Made by a program: the position numbers and the translations under genes | Notes under the pieces: model-generated | Databases searched by the model: none | Told to the model about the DNA's origin: nothing | The model's input: the letters and a program-made list of their open reading frames with translations, nothing else | Shown here: piece after piece, positions 25,704 through 33,441 of the stretch | Layout: each line of letters begins with the position of its first letter | How positions within the stretch are numbered: the stretch's first letter is position 1 | Assembly (NCBI RefSeq): GCF_009877435.1 | Contig: NZ_WXEX01000001.1 | Coordinates: forward strand, 1-64,000 | Source of the DNA: Heliomicrobium gestii | GTDB taxonomy: Bacteria; Bacillota; Desulfitobacteriia; Heliobacteriales; Heliobacteriaceae | Length of the DNA: 64,000 bases | Direction of reading: 5' to 3'

Positions 25704-27284
25704 TTGCTGGTCGTCAATCGTTATGTCGGGGTCGATCCCCGATTTCAAAACACCACCCGGAAGGCGCGGACGCGCCGGCCGGAACGGCGTTCGCCGGAAC
25801 GAACCGGGACGCTGGCAGACCAGCGGGAGATTGTCCCGGATCTTCCGTCCCCCTTGTTTGACGCCCTTCCTTCCCCAGCGGAGAGCTCGTTGCCGGCGCC
25901 ACCCTTTGGCTCTGGCAATCCCCTTCCCCCCCTTGATTTGGAACCGTTGGAGCAAATCTTCCCGGACACCCCGCCGCTTTCCCTGACATGGGAAGAGGAC
26001 TTGGCTGACGGGACTTCGAACATCATCGCCAAAGACGCTGCCGGAAGCCCCTCCTTATTGGCAGATAGCACAGGCGCTGTCGCGGCAACGCCGGCGCAGG
26101 CGAAGGGGGAAGGCCCATTTGAAAGGGCAGAGCAGGTTCAGGAGCACCGTCCTATCGAAGGGCTGCCGAATCAGGACCAGCAAGGAAGTCTGATCGAAGA
26201 AGCAGAAACCCGATCGGGCAAGGCGACGCTGGCGCCCGATCTCCGGGTGGAACGGGAGCGGCTTCTGGAACTGCTGGCTGAGCATGACTTGCACCTGCGT
26301 TCGTTGCATCGACAGGGTGGACGGTTGCTGGCAGAGACGGACCGAGGCCCGTTACGGGTGGAATTCGTAGAGGGGGAAAAGGCGCTGCTGCGGGCGCGAA
26401 ACGTGGTGGCTGCGCTGCAGCATCTTCGGGAAAAGGGATTTCCCCAATGCCCGGAACCGCGTCTCTCCAAGTATGGCGAATGGGTCATCCCCTGGGGCGA
26501 CCGCGCCTACTTCCTGTATCACAAGCTCCCCGGCCGTTCGGCCAAACTGGACAGCAGCGCCGATTTGCGGGAGGCCGGTCGCGTACTGGCTCTCTTGCAC
26601 CGGAGCGGACGGGGATTTCAGCCTGCCGATGCCTCTGTGGCAGGGCCGATCGATATTCCCGGCCAGTTCGCCTGGGGCCGCCAGGTAGCCGCCGACTGGC
26701 AAGCGATGGTGGGACGACAGCGGTTTTTCTCGGACAGCGATCGACTGTTGCAGGAGAATCTGCCGAAGCTGACGGAACGAGCCGAGAAGGGCTTTGCCTG
26801 GATGGAGTCCGCCTACGGGGAGAAGCGCCAGGAAATCGAACAGGCGGGCGCCCTCTGTCACGGCCACTTTGGCGCGGCGTCGCTCTTGAAGACCCAGCGA
26901 ACCTTCTGGGTTGACTGTTTCAATCACTGTCGCCGCGACATCCCCGTCGCTGAATTGGCCCAATTCGTTTACGACACCGTTCGCGCCTCCCGCGATGGCT
27001 GGAAAGAGGCGATCCACATCATCGAAGGGTATGATTCGGTAGAAAAACTGTCTGAATCGGACTGGCGGCTTCTTTTGGGCTGTCTGATCATCCCCTTCGA
27101 CCTCTTCGAACACCTGGAAGGCAAAATCCGTACGGAACCGGCCCAGACGATCGAGATCATCCCCGATCGCAGGCTCCAGGATCAGGGCTTTCGGCGCACG
27201 CGACGGGCGATCGAAACGTGCAACCGCGCTTATGCGGCCGCCTTCCGCATGGCGAGCCAAGCCGGGATGACATTGCCCACCTAA
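25704..27284 (+). CDS. CotS-like spore coat protein, copy 2, with a long low-complexity N-terminus
   Basis: 526 aa. The first 180 residues are Pro/Ser/Glu-rich and unrelated to the family (DPRFQNTTRKARTRRPER, LPSPAESSLPAPPFG). The CotS-type domain follows from about 181: LLAETDRGPLRVEFVEGEKA, FLYHKLPGRSAKLD, LALLHRSGRGF, and the C-lobe LGCLIIPFDLFEHLEGK. The catalytic loop LCHGHFGAAS and WVDCFNHC again lack catalytic acids. TTG start with TGGAGGTGA upstream, 19 bases after copy 1, so both are co-transcribed. Probably a coat component; the disordered N-terminus may tether partners. Confidence 0.78.
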   Translation: MLVVNRYVGVDPRFQNTTRKARTRRPERRSPERTGTLADQREIVPDLPSPLFDALPSPAESSLPAPPFGSGNPLPPLDLEPLEQIFPDTPPLSLTWEEDLADGTSNIIAKDAAGSPSLLADSTGAVAATPAQAKGEGPFERAEQVQEHRPIEGLPNQDQQGSLIEEAETRSGKATLAPDLRVERERLLELLAEHDLHLRSLHRQGGRLLAETDRGPLRVEFVEGEKALLRARNVVAALQHLREKGFPQCPEPRLSKYGEWVIPWGDRAYFLYHKLPGRSAKLDSSADLREAGRVLALLHRSGRGFQPADASVAGPIDIPGQFAWGRQVAADWQAMVGRQRFFSDSDRLLQENLPKLTERAEKGFAWMESAYGEKRQEIEQAGALCHGHFGAASLLKTQRTFWVDCFNHCRRDIPVAELAQFVYDTVRASRDGWKEAIHIIEGYDSVEKLSESDWRLLLGCLIIPFDLFEHLEGKIRTEPAQTIEIIPDRRLQDQGFRRTRRAIETCNRAYAAAFRMASQAGMTLPT

Positions 27285-27511
27285 ATAGGGAAGTCTCGCG
27301 CAGGTCGTCTCCTCAATGTTTTCACCGCCATGATCTGCTTGGGGCCGCTTCGGCGCAAACAACCCAAAGCGCTGCACCGAGGGGGAATGCACCTCGCCGA
27401 GCAGGAAAAGCGCACTCTCGAACAGAATAATTGGGGCAGCTATTCCTGGCTGATCGCCAAACCCTCGAAGGGAGGGGAATCCGCCAGAGGGAGCCGATGG
27501 GAGTCGACGCC

Positions 27512-27955
27512 ATGGATACGAAAAAGGCGCCCGTTGCGCCCGAACCGGTTGAGATAAAAGTGAACTGCAAGATCTGGGTGGAAGTCCGGGGAGCGGTCGT
27601 CTTTAGCCAGGGGCGCATGGGCCTTCTCGAGGCCATCGACGCGACGGGCTCGATCAGCCAGGCGGCGGCCCGGATGGGCATGTCCTATCGAGCCGCCTGG
27701 GGCAAGGTGACGACGACAGAAGAGCGGCTCGGGTTTAAGCTGGTCGAACGCTTTCCCGGCCACCGCGAGCATGGAGCGACCCTCACTGAAACAGGGCGGG
27801 CGCTGCTCCGACAGTTTCAGGCCTTCAACCGGGAGTCTCAGTCAGCCGTCGACGGCCTCTTTGACAAACACCTGCGTGGTTGGGTCGAAACGCTTGCGGC
27901 CGAAGGGATCTCGCCTGTACCCGCGACGGCGGAAAAAAAGAACGACGAAGCATGA
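27512..27955 (+). CDS. ModE-like winged-helix regulator (molybdate/tungstate-responsive type)
   Basis: 147 aa with the ModE N-terminal LysR-type winged helix: GRMGLLEAIDATGSISQAA, MGMSYRAAWGKV, then the wing HGATLTETGRALL. There is no C-terminal molbindin (MOP) domain, so it is the short, single-domain form whose effector binding is not obvious. It lies directly upstream of tupBCA and is the natural candidate to control it. The ATG at 27512 has GGGAG eight bases upstream; longer starts at 27431 or 27497 are possible. A perfect terminator follows. Confidence 0.83.
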   Translation: MDTKKAPVAPEPVEIKVNCKIWVEVRGAVVFSQGRMGLLEAIDATGSISQAAARMGMSYRAAWGKVTTTEERLGFKLVERFPGHREHGATLTETGRALLRQFQAFNRESQSAVDGLFDKHLRGWVETLAAEGISPVPATAEKKNDEA

Positions 27956-27996
27956 CCCCATCGATTCCACGCGGCGATCGATGGGGTCTTTTTTTT
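27954..27996 (+). terminator. Terminator after the ModE-like gene
   Basis: Perfect 12-bp stem GACCCCATCGAT / ATCGATGGGGTC and a run of eight or nine Ts. It overlaps the last codons of the gene. Confidence 0.93.
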
Positions 27997-28073
27997 CGCT
28001 CAAAACGCCATGGGAGGATTTTCTCAAAAGCCGGAGAATAATGTGATATGCTTAAAAAAGCAGAGGTGGACCT

Positions 28074-28772
28074 GTGGAACTGATCTTCGACGGCATTGGA
28101 CAAGCGATCCGGCTGCTGATTCAGGGCGATGGCGAGGTCTGGTCGGTTACCTGGCTGACACTGAAGGTTTCCGGACTGGCCACCCTGATCAGTGTGCTCA
28201 TCGGCGTTCCCCTCGGTCTTTTGTTGGCCCAGTCTCGCTTTCCCGGCAAGGCGGTCGTCGTCAGCCTCGTCAACACCGGCATGGGGTTGCCCCCTGTGGT
28301 GGTGGGCCTGTTCGTGACGATCCTGCTCTGGCGCAGCGGTCCCCTGGGGATGCTGGGCCTCCTCTACACGCCAGCCGCCATGATCCTCGCCCAGGCGGTC
28401 ATCGCTTCGCCGATCGTCATGGGCCTCACCTTTGCCGCCGTCGAACAGTTGGATCCCAACCTGCGCCTGCAGATCCTTTCCCTCGGCGCGACACGGTGGC
28501 AGGTCTACTGGCGCTTGATCCAGGAGGCGCGACTGTCCATTTTGGCCGCTGTCATCGCCGGTTTTGGCGGTGTCGTGTCTGAGGTGGGCGCCTCCATGAT
28601 GGTGGGCGGCAATGTAAAAGGGCTGACACGGGTGTTGACGACGGCTACAGTCATGGAGGTGTCCAAAGGCAACCTCGATGTGGCCATTGCCCTCAGTCTG
28701 ATCCTGCTGGGGCTGGCCTACGGGGTGACCTTGATCCTGACGGTCATTCAACAGGGGAGGCGGATGGGTTGA
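28074..28772 (+). CDS. tupB: Tungstate ABC transporter permease
   Basis: 232 aa, about five membrane helices. The permease-ATPase coupling loop is around LSLGATRWQVYWRLIQEARLS, the EAA motif. The sequence FGGVVSEVGASMMVGGN is typical of the TupB/WtpB branch rather than ModB. GTG start with AGAGGTGG upstream. It overlaps tupC (TGATG). Tungsten supports tungstopterin enzymes such as aldehyde:ferredoxin oxidoreductase or formate dehydrogenase, none of which lies in this window. Confidence 0.9.
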   Translation: MELIFDGIGQAIRLLIQGDGEVWSVTWLTLKVSGLATLISVLIGVPLGLLLAQSRFPGKAVVVSLVNTGMGLPPVVVGLFVTILLWRSGPLGMLGLLYTPAAMILAQAVIASPIVMGLTFAAVEQLDPNLRLQILSLGATRWQVYWRLIQEARLSILAAVIAGFGGVVSEVGASMMVGGNVKGLTRVLTTATVMEVSKGNLDVAIALSLILLGLAYGVTLILTVIQQGRRMG

Positions 28773-29638
28773 TGCCGGACATCTGCGCCGCATTGGAAAT
28801 GGTTGAGGTCATAAAAAACCGCCGCAGCCTGTTGCAGATCGACGATCTGCAGTTTCACGTTGGTCAGATCACAGCCGTTATCGGGCCCAACGGCGCCGGC
28901 AAGAGCACCCTGTTAAAGGTGCTGCACGGGTTGGAAAGGCCGACAGCCGGAACGGTCCGCTTTCGCGGGCGACCCCTGGGCGGTTCGGACCTGCTGGAGA
29001 ACCGGCGGCGGATCGCCATGGTCTTTCAAAGCCCCTGCCTGTTTCAGACAACTGTTTATGAAAACATCGCCGCCGGTTTGCGCATCCGCGGCGTTCGTCG
29101 TTCCGGGATCGCGCCGGTCGTCCATCGCTGGGCCGCCCGTTTCGGCGTTGCCCATCTGCTGGAAAGGCAGGCGCGCCACCTCTCCGGCGGTGAAGCCCAG
29201 CGAGTGGCTTTGGCCCGGGCGCTCGCCTGCGGCCCGGAGCTGTTTTTGTTGGACGAACCCTTTGCCTCCCTCGATCCGCCGACGCGCGACGCCCTCTGCC
29301 GGGAGTTGCGTGAGGTCATTAAGGAAGAGGGGATCACGGCTGTCATCGTCACTCATGTGATGGAAGAGGTCTTTTTGTTGGCCGACCGGGCGCTGATGCT
29401 GTCGTCGGGGCGAGTTGTCCAGGATGGTACGCCGGAGGAACTGCTGGCGCGACCGGTCAACAGTGAAGTGGCCGATTTTGTGGGCAAGCGGCGCATCCTG
29501 TTGGGACGGGTCGTGGCGCGCACCGGGGAGACGGTGGTCGTGGACACGCCGGAGGGATCATTCCAATTGCCGGTCGCTGCCGGCGGTGAGGGGACCTTTC
29601 TCCTCTGCCTGCGCGAAGGGGAAGAGACCATAGAATAG
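28772..29638 (+). CDS. tupC: Tungstate ABC transporter ATP-binding protein
   Basis: 288 aa. Walker A GPNGAGKST, Q loop FQSPCLFQ, signature LSGGEAQRVALARAL, Walker B LFLLDEPFAS and the switch His in VTHVMEE are all intact. A C-terminal regulatory extension (about 230-288) follows the nucleotide-binding domain. The ATG overlaps the tupB stop; a TTG three bases upstream is an alternative. Second gene of tupBCA. Confidence 0.92.
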   Translation: MPDICAALEMVEVIKNRRSLLQIDDLQFHVGQITAVIGPNGAGKSTLLKVLHGLERPTAGTVRFRGRPLGGSDLLENRRRIAMVFQSPCLFQTTVYENIAAGLRIRGVRRSGIAPVVHRWAARFGVAHLLERQARHLSGGEAQRVALARALACGPELFLLDEPFASLDPPTRDALCRELREVIKEEGITAVIVTHVMEEVFLLADRALMLSSGRVVQDGTPEELLARPVNSEVADFVGKRRILLGRVVARTGETVVVDTPEGSFQLPVAAGGEGTFLLCLREGEETIE

Positions 29639-29651
29639 GGAGGTTATTGCA

Positions 29652-30581
29652 TTGTTGTATCAGACACCCCCAAAGGCGCCCCGAAAGAGACTCGTCATCG
29701 CGCTGTTTCTCATCCTCTCCCTGCTGTTGGCGGCCTGCGGAACAACGCCCCAGCCGGGCGGGCAGTCGACGCCGCCGAGCGGACAGGGGCAGAACATGCC
29801 AGCGCCTGCCAACCCCGATCTGATCCTGGCCACCACCACGAGCACCACGGACAGCGGACTTCTCGACGTCCTGATCCCGGCCTTTGAGAAGAAGAGGGGA
29901 TACAAGGTCAAGCCCCTCTCCGTCGGCACCGGTCAGGCCCTCGCTTACGGGGAAAAAGGAGAGGCCGATGTGCTCCTCGTCCACGCGCCTGACGCAGAGT
30001 TGAAGGTCGTCGAGAAGGGCGCTGCCATCAACCGCAAGCTGGTCATGCACAATGACTTCATCGTCGTCGGTCCCTCCGACGACCCAGCCGGTGTCAAAGG
30101 GCTTACATCGACGGTGGAGGCCTTGAAGAAGATCGCCGGCGGCGGAAAACTCTTCATCTCCCGTGGCGATGACTCGGGAACCCATAAGATGGAGAAGTCC
30201 TTCTGGCAGAAAGCCTCGCTTACCCCGACCGGCAACGCCTGGTATCAGGAGACAGGCGCCGGGATGGGACAGACGCTGAATGTGGCCTCGGAGAAACAGG
30301 GCTACACCCTGACAGACCGGGCCACCTATCTGGCCCAGAAAAAGAACCTGAAGCTGGCCGTTGTGCTGGAAAAAGAGCCGGCGCTCCTCAATATCTACCA
30401 TGTCATGGAAGTCAACGCCGAGAAATTCCCCAAGGTGAACAAGGAGGGCGCCAAAGCCTTTAGCGACTTCTTGCTCTCGGCGGAAGGCCAAGAGATGATC
30501 AAAACCTTCGGTGTCGACAAATACGGTGAACCGCTCTTTGTCCCTGACGCCGGAAAAAAGGAAGAGACGCTCGGGAAATAG
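29652..30581 (+). CDS. tupA: Tungstate-binding lipoprotein
   Basis: Extracellular substrate-binding lipoprotein, 309 aa. Type II signal peptide with lipobox LLAAC, a Pro/Gly/Gln-rich linker, then the TupA oxyanion-binding start ATTTSTTDSGLLD. Further family segments are VGTGQALAYGEKGEADVLLVHAP and SRGDDSGTHKME. The TTTS motif and the adjacent tupBC favour tungstate (or molybdate) over phosphate. TTG start with GGGAGG upstream. Last gene of the transporter operon; a strong terminator follows. Confidence 0.92.
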   Translation: MLYQTPPKAPRKRLVIALFLILSLLLAACGTTPQPGGQSTPPSGQGQNMPAPANPDLILATTTSTTDSGLLDVLIPAFEKKRGYKVKPLSVGTGQALAYGEKGEADVLLVHAPDAELKVVEKGAAINRKLVMHNDFIVVGPSDDPAGVKGLTSTVEALKKIAGGGKLFISRGDDSGTHKMEKSFWQKASLTPTGNAWYQETGAGMGQTLNVASEKQGYTLTDRATYLAQKKNLKLAVVLEKEPALLNIYHVMEVNAEKFPKVNKEGAKAFSDFLLSAEGQEMIKTFGVDKYGEPLFVPDAGKKEETLGK

Positions 30582-30615
30582 ACGAGTCGTGCACTTGCAA
30601 AAAACGAGATAAGCA

Positions 30616-30660
30616 AAACAGTGAAGCGGAGGCGCTGAGCCTTCGCTTCACTGTTTTTTC
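30616..30660 (+). terminator. Terminator after tupA
   Basis: Thirteen-bp stem AAACAGTGAAGCG / CGCTTCACTGTTT followed by TTTC. Confidence 0.88.
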
Positions 30661-30787
30661 CTACCGTGGCCGCGTTGCGCGGGGCCTTACGGTCATAGGA
30701 TAGACGCTTCGGGCGTATGTATCAGAAAGGCAGTGCGCCTATTTTTATGGGCTGCGCGACGCCGCTGCTGCCGGAGGAGGGGAGTCG

Positions 30788-31204
30788 ATGGCCACCACTG
30801 TGACCCTCTTGCTCCTGTTTCCCTTGAATGGTGGCGAAGGGGCCGGAAAAGTTTTTTTGCGGGAAACCGGTTCGGGGGAAGGGCAGATTATCCTGCTGCC
30901 TGGCGCAGGGTGGCCGAAAGGCCGGATCCGTCTTCTCCTGTCGCCCTGGTCGGAAGCGCTTCGGGAAAAACTGGTCTTTCAGGGCCGGATCATCGAGGGG
31001 CACCTGTTGGGGAGTTGGGAGGCGGAGATGGGGCCCCCCTATCAGACAGGCCGCCTGAAAAGCTGTCCCTCGCAGCACCCCTATTCACTGCTCGCTGTCG
31101 TCGATGAAAACGATGGCCCTGCCCATCTCTACCATGGGCGATGGATGCCTCCGGGCGAAGGAAACCGGTCCAACCCGCCTGCCTGCCGGGGGTGGCGGTC
31201 ATGA
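30788..31204 (+). CDS. Hypothetical protein coupled to a CotS-like gene, 138 aa
   Basis: Not recognised. The start has GGAGGGGAG close upstream, and the stop overlaps the next start (ATGA), which supports a real gene. The N-terminus (MATTVTLLLLF) is hydrophobic but short. The remainder is a beta-rich region: KVFLRETGSGEGQIILL, RIRLLLSPWSEALREKLVFQGRI-type segments, then YSLLAVVDENDGPAHLYHGRW. A CATAGGATA at 30694-30702 fits the sigma-K -10 pattern CATANNNTA, consistent with mother-cell coat expression, but no -35 supports it. Probably a coat-associated protein by context only. Confidence 0.6.
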   Translation: MATTVTLLLLFPLNGGEGAGKVFLRETGSGEGQIILLPGAGWPKGRIRLLLSPWSEALREKLVFQGRIIEGHLLGSWEAEMGPPYQTGRLKSCPSQHPYSLLAVVDENDGPAHLYHGRWMPPGEGNRSNPPACRGWRS

Positions 31205-32244
31205 GCGCCGATCCGAGGGGCAGCGGGATTGATCCCCGGGTGCTCATGGCCTATGGGCTGCGCCCCCGGCGCATCGAACCGATGCGGGGCGCTTTTCGGA
31301 TTGAAGACCCGGGCGGATTATGGGTGCTCAAGCGGTTTCCACACCCCGTGAAAGACTTGCAATTGATCTTTCGGTTGCAGCACCACCTGACTGTCCGGGG
31401 TTTTCGGCGGTTCTCTCCCATCAGACTGACCCCTCAGGGCGCTCTCTGCCTGAGCGTGGGCAGTGACCACTGGCTCTGTTCCGGTTGGATTGAGGGACGC
31501 GAGTGTGATTTTGATCGTTGGCGTGATCTGGCGGTGACGGCGACGGCGGTGGCAGAGCTTCATTACGCGGGGCGAGGTTTTATCGCCCCGGAGTTTGCGG
31601 GACGCAATCTGTGGCGGCAATGGCCCCGGTTGTTTGCGACGAAGCTGGCCCAGATGGAAGCCTGCCGCCAAGGGGCGGAAAGACGAATGGAACAGCAGGT
31701 GGGCACAGGCGAAGGCCAGGACGAATCGATCGAGTTTGACCGGCTCTACCTGGCCCATGCCGAGGCGCTGTTGGTCGAAGCCCGTGAAGCCTGCGCCCTT
31801 CTCGACCACTCTCCCTATCACATGCTGATGGAAAGGGAAGCGTCGGAAGGCGGAATCTGTCACCATGATCTGGCTCACCACAACGTGATCCTGAATGAGG
31901 AGGGTCAGATCTCTTTTTTGGATTTCGATCATGCCGTGATGGACACGCGACTTCATGACATCGGCAGTCTGTTGATCCGGGCCTTGAAACGGGATCGCTG
32001 GTCCGTCGAGAAGGGAGTCAATCTCTTGATGGCCTATCATGACGCCTATCCCCTTTCCCAGGGCGAGCGGGAGGTGTTAGCGGCATTTCTCTCGTTCCCT
32101 AACGATTTTTGGCAGTATGGCTGCGCCTATTACTTTGAGTCCCTCGGCCAACCGGCGGAATACCATATCAAGCGGCTAAAACGCTTCTTAAACCACCAGA
32201 AGCACCGGCGGCGCTTTTTGTCTGAGTTTCCTGGCCGCCTTTGA
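31201..32244 (+). CDS. cotS: CotS-family spore coat protein, copy 3 (catalytic loop retained)
   Basis: 347 aa. Aminoglycoside-phosphotransferase-like fold: LWVLKRFPHPVKDL with the candidate ATP-binding Lys, LCSGWIEGRECDFDRW, LHYAGRGF, then an intact catalytic loop CHHDLAHHNVI and metal site FLDFDHA. It is the only one of the three copies in this window that keeps both HxD and DFD. The ATG at 31201 overlaps the preceding stop, and GGGGGTGG lies six bases upstream. A CotSA-like glycosyltransferase follows at 31 bases, the same cotS/cotSA pairing known in Bacillus. Confidence 0.87.
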   Translation: MSADPRGSGIDPRVLMAYGLRPRRIEPMRGAFRIEDPGGLWVLKRFPHPVKDLQLIFRLQHHLTVRGFRRFSPIRLTPQGALCLSVGSDHWLCSGWIEGRECDFDRWRDLAVTATAVAELHYAGRGFIAPEFAGRNLWRQWPRLFATKLAQMEACRQGAERRMEQQVGTGEGQDESIEFDRLYLAHAEALLVEAREACALLDHSPYHMLMEREASEGGICHHDLAHHNVILNEEGQISFLDFDHAVMDTRLHDIGSLLIRALKRDRWSVEKGVNLLMAYHDAYPLSQGEREVLAAFLSFPNDFWQYGCAYYFESLGQPAEYHIKRLKRFLNHQKHRRRFLSEFPGRL

Positions 32245-32275
32245 ACCGTGAAAAGCGGCGATGGGGGGGTGGAGA

Positions 32276-33400
32276 GTGAGAATCGGAATTGACGCCCGCG
32301 CGGCCATCTGGTACCGGGGAACGGGAATCGGAACATACACCTATCAACTTTGCCGGCATCTGTACGAACTGTATCATGCCGATGCGCCGGAGCGGTTGCG
32401 CTTGTTTTGGCCTGGTGAGGAGTACCGCCACCTCCACATTGCCCAGGAGGAGATCTTTCGCCTCGTTGAGCAGAACCGCGAGCGTTTTTGGGAGGAGGTG
32501 CACATCCCCCAAGCGATCCAGCAGGAAAAAATCGATCTGTATCATGTCCCCCAAAACGGCATCGGCTTGCCGACCGGCAAGGTTTGCAAACTGGTCGTCA
32601 CCATCCACGATTTAATCCCCTATATCTGCCCGGAAACGGTTGGCAGGGGGTATTTGAGGATTTTTCTAGAAGAGATGCCGCGCATTTTGGAACGGGTCGA
32701 TCACATCATCGCCCCCTCCTGCTGCACGGCCCGCGATTTGATGCAGATCACCGGGGTGCCCGAGGAAAAGATCACCGTCGTCTACGAGGCGGCGGAACCG
32801 AACTATCGTCCGCTCGATAAAGGGCAAGCGCGGGCGTACATGCGGGAAAAATTCGGCGTCACCCGACCCTATGTGCTTTATGTGGGCGGTTTTTCTCCCC
32901 GCAAGAACCTGCGGTTGCTGATCCACGCCTTCCAACAGGTTCGTCGCCATCTCCCCGAAGAGCATTGCCTTGTGTTGCCGGGGAAACAGTCGAAGGAGTT
33001 CAGTGACATTGAAATCATGGTGTCCAGCCGGGGGTTGCAGGAGCATGTTCATTTTATCGGCTTTGTGGGGGTGGATGATCTGCCTTGGATCTACAACGGG
33101 GCAAGTGTATTTGTCTACCCCTCCCTGTATGAGGGCTTTGGGCTTCCCCCGGTGGAGGCCATGGCTTGCGGCACACCGACGGTGGTGGCCAATGTGGCCT
33201 CCCTGCCGGAGGTGGCCGGTGATGGCGCCATGCTCTTCTCGCCCATTCGGGCCGAACAATTGGAAGAAATTCTGTACACCGTGCTGACCGATCCGGCGCT
33301 GGCCGCCGCGCTGGGGGAGAGGGGACTGCGCCGGGCGGCTTCTTTTAGTTGGCGCCAGGCGGCGCTGTCCACTCACGATGTGTTCGCCCGTCTGAGCTAA
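32276..33400 (+). CDS. cotSA: Family 4 glycosyltransferase (CotSA-like)
   Basis: 374 aa, GT-B fold. The N-terminal domain starts RIGIDARAAIWYRGTGIG, the inter-domain linker reads YVLYVGGFSPRKNL, and the nucleotide-sugar site carries the retaining-GT signature EGFGLPPVEAMACGTP. There is no membrane segment. With the CotS gene upstream and a LysM coat protein downstream it is probably the coat glycosyltransferase CotSA; the sugar and acceptor are unknown. The GTG at 32276 after GGGGGTGGA is preferred over the ATG at 32261, which overlaps that ribosome site. Confidence 0.85.
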   Translation: MRIGIDARAAIWYRGTGIGTYTYQLCRHLYELYHADAPERLRLFWPGEEYRHLHIAQEEIFRLVEQNRERFWEEVHIPQAIQQEKIDLYHVPQNGIGLPTGKVCKLVVTIHDLIPYICPETVGRGYLRIFLEEMPRILERVDHIIAPSCCTARDLMQITGVPEEKITVVYEAAEPNYRPLDKGQARAYMREKFGVTRPYVLYVGGFSPRKNLRLLIHAFQQVRRHLPEEHCLVLPGKQSKEFSDIEIMVSSRGLQEHVHFIGFVGVDDLPWIYNGASVFVYPSLYEGFGLPPVEAMACGTPTVVANVASLPEVAGDGAMLFSPIRAEQLEEILYTVLTDPALAAALGERGLRRAASFSWRQAALSTHDVFARLS

Positions 33401-33441
33401 GCGATAGGTTGGAAGACGACGAAGGTTGGGAGGGAACAGAC

